The notes beneath the pieces are model-generated. The model made no database searches. It worked only from the letters and a program-made list of their open reading frames with translations, and had not been told where the DNA came from. A stretch of DNA of 64,000 bases from Owenia fusiformis (taxonomy: Eukaryota; Annelida; Polychaeta; Sabellida; Oweniidae), in contig CAIIXF020000005.1 in NCBI GenBank assembly GCA_903813345.2, positions 8,433,375 to 8,497,374 of the forward strand, given 5' to 3'. Below, in pieces: positions 32,930 to 44,568 of this stretch (its first letter is position 1; each line of letters opens with the position of its first letter). The translations under genes were made by a program, and so were the position numbers.

Positions 32930-35171
32930 CTATGGGGAATATGCGGGAGGGGGGACAGATGGTACCGGCTGAGTGGAAGGTACCACAGGAGGGCCCTCAG
33001 TTGATACAGGGTCCATGTCATCGTAGTTATCCATCAAGTGTTCTCGATCGGACGCCTCCTCTTCATACACAGGGTAACGTTTCAGCAGATTACATGCAGT
33101 GGCAATCACAGACACTGCGCCTGCTCCAGCTATCAGATAGAAACTAACATCAAATGTCACTATGATCTTACTGCCTTTGTGGAGCTTTGTATCATGCTGT
33201 AATTGTTCAATTATTTGTGTCACCCAGTAACAGAATCCATTGATCAGTACACAGAGCAATACTGCAAATATGAAAATTTTCATATTAGTAAATATTGTTA
33301 TATTTAATAGAATCTTTTGGGGAGAAATTAGAGAATTATGAACTTTTTCATGATGTTATCCATTTAAATGTTACTATTGTAATCAGGTTGTCTGATGTAA
33401 AATTTTACACAGAAGTACAATATTACATTCTAATTTGATCGCATCAATTCCACCTTAATCTAGTTAAAAAAAACTTAAAAAACATAAATGTCACACGTTA
33501 AATATTCTATATAATATAACAAATTGCTCCATTTATAGCAAATGGAGAAGTTCATCATTCTTCTCTTCCATACCAACCTGTTACTATGTTTCCAACAGCA
33601 TTACGTCTGAGGGTGCGGAGAGTCTTCATAGAAGGACCAAACAGATCCAGGACAAACGCAAAGAGACTGCTGAGAATGGATAGGAAGCAGAGGGCTATGA
33701 CACCCCGCATAATCTGAACCACTTGTGGCGTCACACAATTTATCAACACTGAAAATAGAATTATAATATATTGAACAACAATTGACTGACATTTGAAGTA
33801 GCATCACATGTGAACAGTGTGTGTGTTAAACTTGTAATATGAACAAGTGTCATACTCTTAATATTCAATACTTGATGTTCAAATTGGTAATATTATTATT
33901 GAACATACTCTTCATACACTGATTGAATGAGTTATCTTTTGAAAGTGGTTAAAAGCAGGATCTCCTTGTCGATATTACCTTGACAACAGGGAAATATGTC
34001 TAAGGATATGAAATATAAATGATATATAATAACAAGGTTTACTTCAGAACATTTATACGTAAATCTGATTTTATGTTTGAACTTCTATTCACTTCCTTAT
34101 TTCCAAACTTATACTGCATTCTAACTTTATTTCATGAAAATGTATAATTGATAAATTGTTTTACAATAATTTCCTGAAAATATAGATGTCATATTTTTGA
34201 TTTCAAAGAATTTGGACATTTTTAAATTTTCTGTAACTTTCCTACTTATCTCATTCAAGTCATAAGGGGAAGTTTGACGTGTTTATTAGAACACATATCT
34301 TTTACTGCTTCTTTAATCATGCATTCCCAATGTGTTTATTTAAATGATTTGGCATTATTTAATTTTTGGTTTTAGCTGTATCGCTTTGCTATATTAAAGT
34401 GAGTGTAAAATTTAACCCTTTCACGACGATAGGCTCCATATGGAGCCCTATTATGTAATACCTTTCAGGACGATAGGCTCCTTTTGGCACCATTATTTTT
34501 TCTTATACACATCAATGAAATGACAATATCTTAAGTTCTATTGAATATTTTTACACCAAATTTTGACAAGTTGTTCTAATGTGATAATTCTTACTAGAAA
34601 TTGTATTTAAGTAATAAAATTTAAGATATAGGTCCCAGGGCGGAGGTAATTTGCAGTTATCGCCTCATAACTGCTCTTACTTATCCGTCACAAGGGCCAA
34701 CTTTTTCCGTTTATATTCATGTCAGGAAAGGGTTAAGACAATATAGTCATAGCATATTCTTGAGATGTACTGACCTGATTCTGTACCGGGCCCAGTATAG
34801 TAGACAAACTTTGGCTGGACAACCTGGCCCGGAACGCCAACATCCCCACTCGACTGCTCAAAGCTTCCAATATAGAAGAACTGGAATACCCCCAGATACT
34901 TTGTGTTACATCCACCTCCTCTCAAGTAAAACCAATTCGGCTCTGCTAGAGCAGTAGATATAGTCACTATAACTATAGTTGTGCACACTGCAGCCACAAA
35001 GTTTCGTTCCCTATGCTTATATCTATGTCGTCTTCTGCTCCTGGATCGTCTACTCCTTCGTGATCTTTCTGATCTTCGCCTTTCACTAGGGCGATGTCTG
35101 TTATTGGCCCTTCCAGACCTACCACTAGGAGGTGGAGGTGTTGCATCATCTTCACTAATTAGTAAATCCAT
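32930..35171 (-). CDS. TMEM127: TMEM127, four-pass endosomal/plasma-membrane protein (3 exons)
   Basis: Exons 35171-34775, 33748-33578 and 33261-32930, all GT/AG and in phase, giving about 299 aa (human about 238). Landmarks shared with vertebrate TMEM127: ALAEPNWFYLRGGGC after the first span (about 57-76), LFAFVLDLFGPSMKTLR, then FCYWVTQII, VTFDVSFYLIAGAGAVSV, ATACNLLKRYP, and the terminal PPPAYSP. The family is a tumour suppressor that dampens mTORC1 and promotes turnover of membrane proteins such as RET. The PPAY motif is a WW-domain ligand for NEDD4-type ubiquitin ligases. Unusual here is the N-terminal tail: about 30 residues (25-56) are almost only Arg, Ser and His. The start at 35171 is the first ATG of the frame and precedes an acidic patch (ISEDD). 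Confidence 0.95.
34412..34736. mobile_element. 325-bp piggyBac-like MITE
   Basis: Ends 'ttaaccctttc' (34412) and 'gaaagggttaa' (to 34736) are inverted, with TTAA at both borders. A directly repeated 'gacgataggctcc' lies near the left end. It sits in the first TMEM127 intron, about 40 bp from the exon 1 donor. TTAA plus CCCTTTC fits piggyBac-type ends; no transposase. Confidence 0.7.
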
Positions 35172-37746
35172 GTTATAATGCTAACTTCAGAGTGTGGTTT
35201 TACATGATTGGTAGCTGTTTTATAAATACATGATCTAGGTAGTTGAGCAGTATTTTATCCTGAAATAGAAAATATGTTTGACCATTGTTGGTCTGTACAA
35301 TGTAACCTTTACTTTTACAAGTAATCGAGTATATTGTACATAGTCCACAAAGCTAAACAACAGATATATATGCATAATAATAAATATATACAATATAATC
35401 AAATGAGTAGTGTATGGTATTACGTACACAAGCCTCATTTAATGCAGTACTTTGATTACAACAATAACATTCACCAATAGCTTTTATATTAATGATAGAG
35501 GAACTCCTCCAATTAAAAACAGTATTACGTGTTGTAATACGCGTTTCACATCAAAATTACTTTTGTAGCTGTACAGTTGATATCACAAGTTAATTTTAAT
35601 TTGTTTTCGCTAAGAGAGGCAAAACATCATGACAAATGTTTTTTTATATCGACTGTAATGTGCAGTGAAAAACTGCGCTGGAAATTCTGCGGAAATTGAT
35701 CAAAATCAATGATTCTGCAATTATGAGCTTGAAGGGCAATTCTATCCAAGCTGCACGAAAACATAATTCTATGCTACTTCTATGCAGTAAATTCCCCCCA
35801 TGTGTCAAGATTGACCAGGTGTTGATGCGGGTTCATGGGCCTGTGAATCCTGATATCTCATTATCTGATTCTGAACTTTCTTTTCTGAGAATTTTATTGA
35901 AACCGGAAGTACAATTATATCGCGGAAATCAACCCAATCTATTGATCCGATCTGTGAAATAAGTCAATCACACTCAGTATATGCTACACTTGAATCTGTT
36001 AAAATAGAAACAAATAGCGTATAATATCGATAAATTAGTAAATTACTGCTTTGAAGAGGAAAATTTTTCTCACCTTTTCTAAACCAAACAGCACATTTAC
36101 TAACGGAAGTTGATGGGCATAAAATAGTGCTTATATAATCTGGCCCTTTTCCTTTTGATAGCTAGAAATCAATATTAGAATATGTGTTATATTATCAATC
36201 ATATGATGATATATCGGGTTTAGATATTATAGATATAAAATATCAGAAACTTTTAATAAAAGAATATGATCTAATATTCATCCGCATAAAATAGTTCCAA
36301 GCAATCTTTGAAAATAAAAAATTGATATTAGGTAGGTATTTTTGTTCATATCAGAGCTGCATAAATGTTGTTTATAGTTAATGATATTTGTAAACTAGTC
36401 TTGGACTCATTGCTATTAGCTTTAGAGTTTTTTGGAACACATGCTAGTCACACAGATTCTGTTTCATGAACTTTCATGCAGAGTCTCACATTTTATTATG
36501 GAAAAATTTGGAATTGTAGGCTATTTTAGATGGTAGGTTTGCTAATGATTACTCGAGTCTCTAGCCAATACTTGGCTAGAGGGGATTCATCTGGAATACT
36601 GTGAACTCTATTTGAAAAAAGCTGCCGGGGTGTCATAAATTTATTGAATATTTTAAAAATCGCCAGATAAATAAATCATTAATCAAACCGGACCCAGCTC
36701 GGCTCCTTGATGAGATATGACATGATTTCATCAGGATTTCGTCTAAAATTAAAACAAAATGGCTCCAAGAAAAATGGCGATGTTCGAAAACTGGACGAAA
36801 TGTCGTTACGTCTGACATAAGTAACTGGCTGTATATTCTAAGTTAGCGATCCAGAAGATGTGAACTAATACACTGATCACTTTGTGTGTGTTTTGGAATT
36901 TTTGGTGAGGTAATAAGACCAAAACTCGCAATTCAAATTGTGATGTGGAAAAATGGCGGACATATGATTTCAAATTTTATGATTACGACATGACCAGTTG
37001 TTCATGCAGGAATATATCTGTACTGGAAGGCCACGATACAGTGGCCTTAGAAGAAGGTAAGCTAATGAGTATCTGAACATACTGACTGAACCCTTATCCT
37101 GTGCCAGGACTATAGACTATAGTCCTGGTACGGGATAAACTGAACCCCCTTTCGGCCGGTGACAACCACCTTTTCTGAAAGATACTGTCTCCTACCCAAG
37201 GCCAGGAATGAGGGTTTGTGTAAAAACCAGGTGACCGGGTTCTCGACCTTTGTCTGAATAGATTCAGATGAATCTCATTCAGTCTGTTTGATACATTCTA
37301 GGTGATCCAGTTCCTAACGTTCCTAGCAGGGTTACCAACTTTCAAAGTTGCACATTTTGCCCTAATATAGTAGCTAATTGACCTGTCGAGTTCTCAATAG
37401 ACATACATGTATCCTCCCAAGCAGCCCAAGTTTAGACTACCGTTTGATATCTAAACGTTAGCATTTTTAGCAAGAACGTGTAAGAGGCTAGGGGCACTTT
37501 TTAAAATAATCGACTACTTTCTCAATATCAGAAAAAATGAATGGCTACCTGCTTACACAAGATATCCTCTGTATAAATATGAACACGAAACCGACTGAAT
37601 TCGGAAGTCCTAAGTCCACATTTTACATCGCAGTTTACACATGATTGATGGTGTTAGCTGCTTGATTGGTCACTTGGGCGTTTTGAGGCATAAAATGAAA
37701 TATCAAATTAACACTGGTAGGAACATTAAGAATCCGTTCAACTGGC
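35172..37746. other. Divergent intergenic region between TMEM127 and MED28
   Basis: Probably contains both promoters. Two YY1-type AAAATGGCG sites occur at 36771-36779 and 36950-36958. Near 37052, 'agaag|gtaagct' is a good plus-strand donor for an untranslated MED28 first exon, with a possible second 5' acceptor 'gattttcag' at about 39271. A short perfect palindrome, 'aggactatagactatagtcct' in form, lies near 37107. No coding gene is recognised; the 88-aa frame at 35696-35962 has no recognisable domain. Confidence 0.45.
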
Positions 37747-38630
37747 CTATGGCGGATCCGGGGGGGCCCATAAGGTTGGCCCAGAAAACAAGAAAATGCA
37801 GCAAACTCCTCGAGTCGAGGTCTCCAAGTCAAAAAATGCCCGACCCTCTCTTATATCTGTTGATTATCCTGTTTATAACTGATTCAAGAGCGTTGCACTG
37901 AACGAACCTAATGCCTATTTGTTATTTGTTTAATTGTTGGTTGGGTAACATGCTTACGACGTCACAAATGGTGCGAAGAATCTTTAAACCAATCAGTGAA
38001 GTCTATATTGATTGTTTGTTTGGTTATTGATGTGGCAATACGTGTCTGACGTCACAGGTGATTGATTGCATCATATTCCAGTCACGCCATTTTGCGACAT
38101 TGCATAATTTTAGCTGATTTTGGCTTCATTTCACTTTATTTGAAAGACTTTTAAAAATATAATAATGGGTCAGTATTTTTTCTTATAAATATTAATATTT
38201 GAATTTGAGGTCAAAGTCCGAAAATTTGATCCACTGATTGAAATCACATTTTAAAGAGGTGAAGAAGTGAATAATTACAGGAGCAAACCTGATCAATGGA
38301 TCGAGGTCTCCCGCAAAGTAGTCGCTACGCTCCTACTTTGCGCTGCCTTCGGCAGAGGAGACCTCGAAAAAAAAGTTGGGCTCAATAATATTTTAGGCCA
38401 AAAAAAGCCTTAAGGCCCCAAAAAGTGGGCTTTTTGGTCATTATTGGGCCTTCTAAGGCCTTGTTTTTTAAATTTTAGGCCATATTTTGAAGAAAATGGG
38501 CCTCAAATTTTCTAAATTTGGGCCCACTTTTCGGTTTTAGGGGCCCACAATTTTTTTCCGCGCAAGCCCCGAGGTTTTTTCTCTGACCTCAAATTTGGGC
38601 CCCCCCTGTTGGTTCCTGGATCCGCCACTG
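37747..38630. mobile_element. 884-bp hAT-like non-autonomous element
   Basis: The right end 'cctggatccgccactg' is the complement of the widespread hAT terminus CAGTGGCGGATCCAGG. The left end 'ctatggcggatccgggg' is a slightly diverged copy, and a poly-G run plus CCCA follows each end inwards. The interior has two CRE-like sites (GACGTCAC at 37958; TGACGTCA at 38047), an 'aaccaatcag' CCAAT box, and a 'cgaggtctcc'/'ggagacctcg' hairpin (38302-38367). No transposase; no clean 8-bp target duplication seen. Confidence 0.7.
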
Positions 38631-39333
38631 CCGGCTACCCGGTCCCCAAGGAATGAGCCCCACTCACAGAAATATGACTATTTTTGTACAATGAATGGCA
38701 CATTTATACTATCTATTTGATGATGCTCTTACTATATTCCATAATTTGATTGTTCATTGAAACTGTGTCCATTGTGATTCATATAATATAGTTTGTATCC
38801 AACAGTCTACTTATCATGTTATGAACTGTCCTGTAGAAATTGTAGGAACCTTCACAAAATAACAAATCAAAATAACATATCAATTAAGTAGTAAGGTACA
38901 ATTTAATGCAATAAAATTGTCATGTGGAAATAAAGCTTGTGGAAGTAACAAATGCCAATTGATTTACTCCATCAGCCGTTTTGAAGAGCACTTTAGACAA
39001 TTATTTTTAATACCTAATTTCAACAAATGTGGGTTATAGTCTGAATATTTTCATTTTTTCAAATATCAGACAAGAGGATATAGTCTACTCCTTTGGCTCG
39101 AACCCTCCCCCTCCCATTTTTATTATAAATGAAATCCAACTGGGGAAAAATAGAGCCCCCTTGGTAAATCTTGACTACAGCCCTGTGTAAATTCATACTT
39201 GAAACAGATGTAGTCTAGCTTCAAGACTGTAACTCCCTCCCTTATATCCTTCACCATTTTGATTGATTTTCAGATGGTATTAATGATGTAAGGCTTGCAT
39301 TCAACTACCAGATACCCTTAAGCAACTGTCACA

Positions 39334-41872
39334 ATGGCAAGCAATGTTGTAGATGACTTGGAAGCATCATTTCAGGTAATTTTTTCTTCAACATAAAATG
39401 GATTAAATATTTATTTGCTGAATGTGCTTTTTATTATAATTTTTAAAATAGATATAGCTGATATATTTCAATAATGATTGTTTCTCCTACCCGGCTGATC
39501 CTAGACAACATACCCATTATCTACAGAGTGGGCCAAAAACATTCATGCTTAAATTTCAATAATTGCATGAAATGAATAAATATATTTGTAGGAGATGCAG
39601 GGGTGACTTGTGCAATAACTCCTAAAATTTGGTCTCATTATTCAGTTATTCTCAATGTCAAACCACTTTTTAATGTTCCAATTTTAGTTTGCGAATAGTT
39701 CTAGAGCCTTGTGAGCACCTTTACTCTTTTCTCTTTGATTGACAATATAAATTGTTAGTTCCTCAACTGAAATACTCGATTCTGATTGGTTGATTCGCGG
39801 TCAACAATACGACCTGTTGACCGCTACTAGGTACTGTTGACCATTTTGTAAACATTGATGAAAATGATATTTTGACTTTACTAGACAAGTATAGCAAAAA
39901 TACAAATAGAAACGTAAAATTAACATTAATTTACAGTGAGTACGCAGTGATGTGCCGAAAACAAAGAGTTTAGCTACCACTGTCTTCAGATTTTCTAAGA
40001 AAAATATTGCTGATGTGGTTCGGAGAAAAGATTGTAAAATGAAGCCATGCCGTCTATATGTGTATTATTAATTTCTTCGGACTAACAAAACAATTGTAGA
40101 CCTCTCCATTCGGTCAACCGTCAAAATCATATACCTCGACTGTAATCCTTGAAACTACTGTTGACCTCGACCTTCGGTCTCTGTCAACAGTAGTTTCTCG
40201 GTTTACAGTCTCGGTATACAATTTTGCCGGTTCACCTCTGGAGAGGTCAACAATTGGTCCTGTATCCAATACCATCACTATTATTAATTGTTCAATTCAA
40301 TTTTTTTCTAAAATTGGAAATTGACACTTTTAATATAGTGTCTGTAACCTGTTCAAAAAAATTCTCCTGACAATCAATTTAATTCTTTTTGAGACAACTT
40401 CAGACTTCTACAGTAGTATGTCACGATTACTAGTGATGACATATTGTTAAAGTCTCCAAACCTTTTTTAGACAGTGTTTTGCATTTAGTGGTTGGTGTTT
40501 GGTGGTTTGCACCTCTAACAAATGACATGTGGTGACATTTTTCATGTTTATGGCTTTTGTACTATTGCAATGTATCATATATTATTGTTTTGCAGAATGC
40601 TTACTCCAGTCTCACAAGCCAGGAACATTTCAACATCAATGACTCAGAAGAAGTCAAAGTTGGTAAGTTTGCCCCTTTTGTCCCGTTTGTCTCAATTTCT
40701 GCTTCCATAGGATGCCTCATAAATTTTATTTAAAGAATCTTAAAAAATTAATAACTTGGTTTACCATACTGCATATTTCTTGTCATCTTACACACAGCAT
40801 GGTTCTCATCATGAATACTCACCAGAGTAAATCTCATTATTTTTATTCATTGTAAGATTGAGGCAGTTAAATTAAGCTATATGAGTGATAAGTGGTAGGA
40901 GCAAGTAAGAGAGAGGTGGAAAACCTCAGTTTAAGAGCTGAGTGAACAACATGTTTAGTGTATGTCATATGTACATGCAGGGTGTGTAATGTTTGTCTTA
41001 TGTACATGTATTGTTACACATGTATGTTAACATATTTTTGCATGTTTAATGTATATTTTTTTTGTTTACATGCGTCTCTATGTGATATGTATATCTTGTA
41101 TATGCAGGTGTGGAGCAGTGTTTACAGAAGTTCTTGGAGAATGCCAGGCAAACAGAAAGTTGGTTCCTCCAAAGACGACTTATTCTATCTCACAATAAAC
41201 CTGAACTCATAGTTAAAGAGGTTGGTACTTGGATCTTTTAACAAGTAATGTCAGAACATTTGAAAATGAAATAAAGCAAAAATAGTATGAAAGTGGTGAA
41301 TTATGAGCTTTATCATTTAACTTTAGAAAGGGTTTGATTTGTGTACTATGAATCAGGTCAACTTAGTTCACTCATGACACCCAGCAAGATCTATAGCCTT
41401 ACCAGATTATCTTCTCCAAAATTCCAATATTGCTCAGACAATTTGCAGTGTTCTCATGCCACTGTTGGCATTATGGTATTTCCAGGAAATTCAAGATTTG
41501 AAGGCAGAGCTGATACGAAAGGAGCAGTTGATAGCCAAACACCATGATAAGCTGCAGCAGTGGCAGTCAATGTTACGTCAGCAAGTCCCTGTAATGCAAC
41601 AGTCGAACCCACAAATGCATCACCACATGCAGCAACAACAGCTTCAGCAACAGCAGAAACATCTGCAGTCCCCACAGAGACCTTTAGTGGCTCAACAGAT
41701 GAACCAACCAATGGTGCGGATGCCCACACCTCAACAGCATGCATCATTGCCATCTACTCCAACCAATCCTCATATACCTGTTGGCCAACAGTCATTTACT
41801 GGAATGCCTGGGCCTTTGGCATATCTAGAACAGACTACATCTAATATTGGAATAGGAGAACAAAGGAGGTAG
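39334..41872 (+). CDS. MED28: MED28, Mediator complex head-associated subunit (4 exons)
   Basis: Exons 39334-39375, 40596-40662, 41108-41220 and 41486-41872, all GT/AG and in phase, giving about 202 aa (human 178). Matches to the family: VDDLEASF near the N-terminus, then [43 protein letters not shown], and at the end [17 protein letters not shown]28 is a nuclear subunit of the RNA polymerase II Mediator complex; the vertebrate protein also contacts merlin and Grb2. The central part is a predicted coiled coil ([20 protein letters not shown]). Between this and the conserved tail lies a His/Gln-rich insert ([17 protein letters not shown]) followed by Pro/Thr-rich low-complexity sequence. It lacks the long Pro/Ala N-terminus of the human protein. 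Confidence 0.95.
40091..40256. repeat. Fold-back hairpin, 166 bp, in MED28 intron 1
   Basis: The arms pair from 'caattgtagacctctcc' (40091) with 'ggagaggtcaacaattg' (to 40256), and internally 'gaaactactgttgac' with 'gtcaacagtagtttc' plus 'gactgtaa'/'tttacagtc'. The unit is preceded by 'gattctgattggttgattcg' near 39777 and by further 'gtcaac'/'gttgac' repeats at 39799-39842, so the full element may begin near 39770. Confidence 0.7.
40471..40560 (-). repeat. GGTGGTGACAT-family repeat, reverse copy, left half only
   Basis: Read on the minus strand: 'ataaacatgaaaaatgtcac', 'cacatgtcatttgttagagg' and 'tgcaaaccaccaaacacc', the same order as in the other copies. It lacks the opposite end. Located in MED28 intron 1, just upstream of exon 2. 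Confidence 0.65.
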
Positions 41873-42337
41873 CCCATATCCTATATTTCCCTAATCCCCA
41901 CCAATCTGCATGTAATCTGGGTCATTTATGGATCTCTTAGTATAATAAAGAACAGGCTACACTGAAATGGGTATAATTTTGAAAGGAACTTCTCTGATGT
42001 GGAACAATTGACATTTATACATGGATTTATACCTCTTTTGCTACAGGACTTTCACTAGAAAGACTATTACTATTTATTTTAAATCCACCATTGACATGAA
42101 GATAGAATTTGTTACCACAATAGGACTTCTCACACAGCTGTATTTTTCTTCTTAAACATTGTTTATTCAACAATAACTAAGGACAGTTTTGGTGTGACTT
42201 CTATGGAGGATTAAAAATTATTTTTTTGTCTTGATAAAATCATAATTTCTGATCACCAGCTAGTTCCAGTCTGATTCATCAGGTCATTAGTCATCTCACT
42301 CTCATCCATTTGTAAGATACTATTTTTGAAATAAAAA

Positions 42338-43552
42338 CTAGAAAAACAGCAACTCCACGGAGTAGCAAATCCCACCGAACAAAATGTTTTAATAAAAAAA
42401 ATTGAGCCAAATTCATCCACTGGTATCTGAATTATCATAGATTATGTCTATATGAAACATGGTTGCCATTTTGAAATTCAGCTGTCATCTTTAGATTTCT
42501 TCTGTAGCAGAGAAAGTCCGTCCAATGGTATCTGGGTTATCAAAGATTACTTTTTTAATGAAAAATGGGAGCCATTTTGAAATTTCTCTTGAAGCAGATC
42601 TCCTTTTTCCCTAAACATGAAAAATGGTGGCCATTTTGAAATTCAGTGGCCATCTTGAAAATTTATTTTTGAGCAGAACTTCTTTGTCTCTAGGCATCAG
42701 CATATAGAATTTGAACCAAATCCGTCAACTGGTATTCATTCTTTTATGGAAAATGGCGGCCATTTTTAAATTTAGCTACCACCTTGAAAATTCCTTCTCG
42801 AGCAGAGCTCCTATGTCCCTAGGCATCATCATGTAAAATTTGAACCAAATCCATTCAATGGTAATTGAGTTATCAAAGATAATGTTTTTTTATGAAAAAT
42901 GGCCGCCATTTTGAAATTTAGCTGCCATCTTGAAAATTCTTTCTTGAGCAGAGCTCCTATGTCCCTAGGCATCAGTATTTAAAATTTAAACCAAATCCAT
43001 TCAATGGTATTTGAGTTATCAAAGATAACGTTTTTTTTACGAAAAATGGCCGCCATTTTGAAATTTAGCTGCCATCTTGAAAATCCTTTCTCGAGCAGAG
43101 CTCCTTTGTCCCTAGGCATCAGCATCTAAAATTTGAACCAAATCCATTCAATGGTCTTTGAGTTATCAAAGATAACGTTTTTTTTACAATAAATGGCCGC
43201 CATTTTGAAATTTGGTAGCCATCTTGAAAATGTCTTCTTGAGCAAGGCTACTTTGTACCAAGGCAACAGCATATAAAATTTGAACCAAATCCATCCACTA
43301 GTATTTGAGTTATTGAAGATTATATTTTTTCCGAAAAATGGCCGCCATTTTGAATTAAGCGGCCATATTGAAAATTCCTTCTCGACCTGAGGTCCTACAC
43401 CCATAAGGCATAAGCCTATAAAATTTGAATGAAATCCGTCAACCGGTATTTGAGTTATTGCTCGGACACACGAATGGACGGACGAACGGACGGACGGACG
43501 GACGGACGGACGGCTTTTCTATATCCCCCTCGAACTTCGTTCGGTGGGATAA
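42338..43552. mobile_element. Pearl/Helentron-like element with about 120-bp minisatellite core and ACGG microsatellite
   Basis: The left end 'aactccacggagtagc' followed by 'aaatcccaccgaac' pairs with the right end 'gttcggtgggat' (43539-43550). Between them lie about eight units of roughly 120 bp, each containing 'atggccgccattttgaaat', 'gccatcttgaaaat', 'cttgagcagagctcct' and 'aaatttgaaccaaatcc'. The core ends in a (GGAC)n tract (43471-43512). This architecture (terminal hairpin, core repeats, ACGG microsatellite) resembles the pearl elements described in bivalves; the assignment is by architecture only. Confidence 0.65.
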
Positions 43553-43634
43553 TGATACAAATGCTTATGTAATGTTCTTGAAGATTTAATTTTAAAATAT
43601 CCCTGGGTCCATGGTTGACATGTCTAAATCTAGA

Positions 43635-44260
43635 ACTAGACAACAGCAACGCCAAAGCGTAGCAAATCCCATCGAACAGCAATGTCTGGAATTTTTACAA
43701 CGGAAATGTTTAGCAAATATCTTAAAATAACATACATAAGAAAGGACACCATTTTCAAAATGGTTGGCTGCTCAGTAGCCAAATTGTCATCAGAAAAAGT
43801 AATATGCTTTTAAGTAGGCACATATAAAATTTTAAAAAATCACACACATGTACATGTACTACCAAAAATGTCTTAAGACAATGTGCCATGCTTATGAGTA
43901 TTCACATATCGAATATGAACAAAAACGCTGTATTACTTTTTGAGTTATAGTAAAAAATGTATAATAGCACACGTAAAAATGGTGGCCATTTTTCAAAATT
44001 GCCAGCTACTCTCAAAGTATTATAAGACAATGTGACATGCTTATAGTATTCACATATCAAATACGAACAAAATCACTCCACTACTTTTCGAGTTATAGTG
44101 AAAAACATAATAAAAATGGTGGCCATTTTAAAAAATGTGTCATTAGACACTGTGCCATGCTTATAAAATACACATAAAAATGGGGGCCATTTTTCAAAAT
44201 GGCCACCTACTACCCTAAATGTCATTAGATATTGTGCCATGCTAGTGAAATTTCAGAAGG
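43635..44260. mobile_element. Second pearl/Helentron-like element with a different core
   Basis: The left end 'actagacaacagcaacgcca' followed by 'aagcgtagcaaatcccat' and 'cgaac' parallels the end at 42338. The core is about four units of roughly 125 bp with 'atggtggccatttt', 'tcaaaatggccacctact', 'aatgtcattagaca' and 'tgtgccatgctta'. The right end is unclear. Confidence 0.55.
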
Positions 44261-44568
44261 GATATAATGAAGCCCTTGTCAGTCCGGAAGATGACTTGAA
44301 TACTAGTTGACCGATTTTCTTCATATTTGGTGGAAAGATGTATATTGGTGAATCATTGTACGCAAATTTTTTTATTTTAAAAATTTTAAACCAAAATAGT
44401 AAATATCATAATTTGAAATTTTGGTAGTATATTCACAACATCTATCTATTTCACATATATCCAGTGTTTTCACCCTGACCCTCAAGGGTCCGTTAATGGG
44501 GGATTGGGAAAACAGGAATTTGCGTTAATTTTGAGATGCTTTTGAAGTATAGCATTAACAATGCATTA

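Noticed and set aside
34722-35178. Overlapping plus- and minus-strand frames around TMEM127 exon 1
   Set aside because: Shadows of the Arg/Ser-rich coding exon; only the frame starting at 35171 continues into the TMEM127 family sequence.
41454-41844. Open frames on both strands over MED28 exon 4
   Set aside because: Shadows of the real exon, caused by its CAG/CAA-rich codon composition.
43126-43404. 92-codon minus-strand frame
   Set aside because: It is a translation of the 120-bp minisatellite (repeated PNFKMAAI-type words), not a gene.
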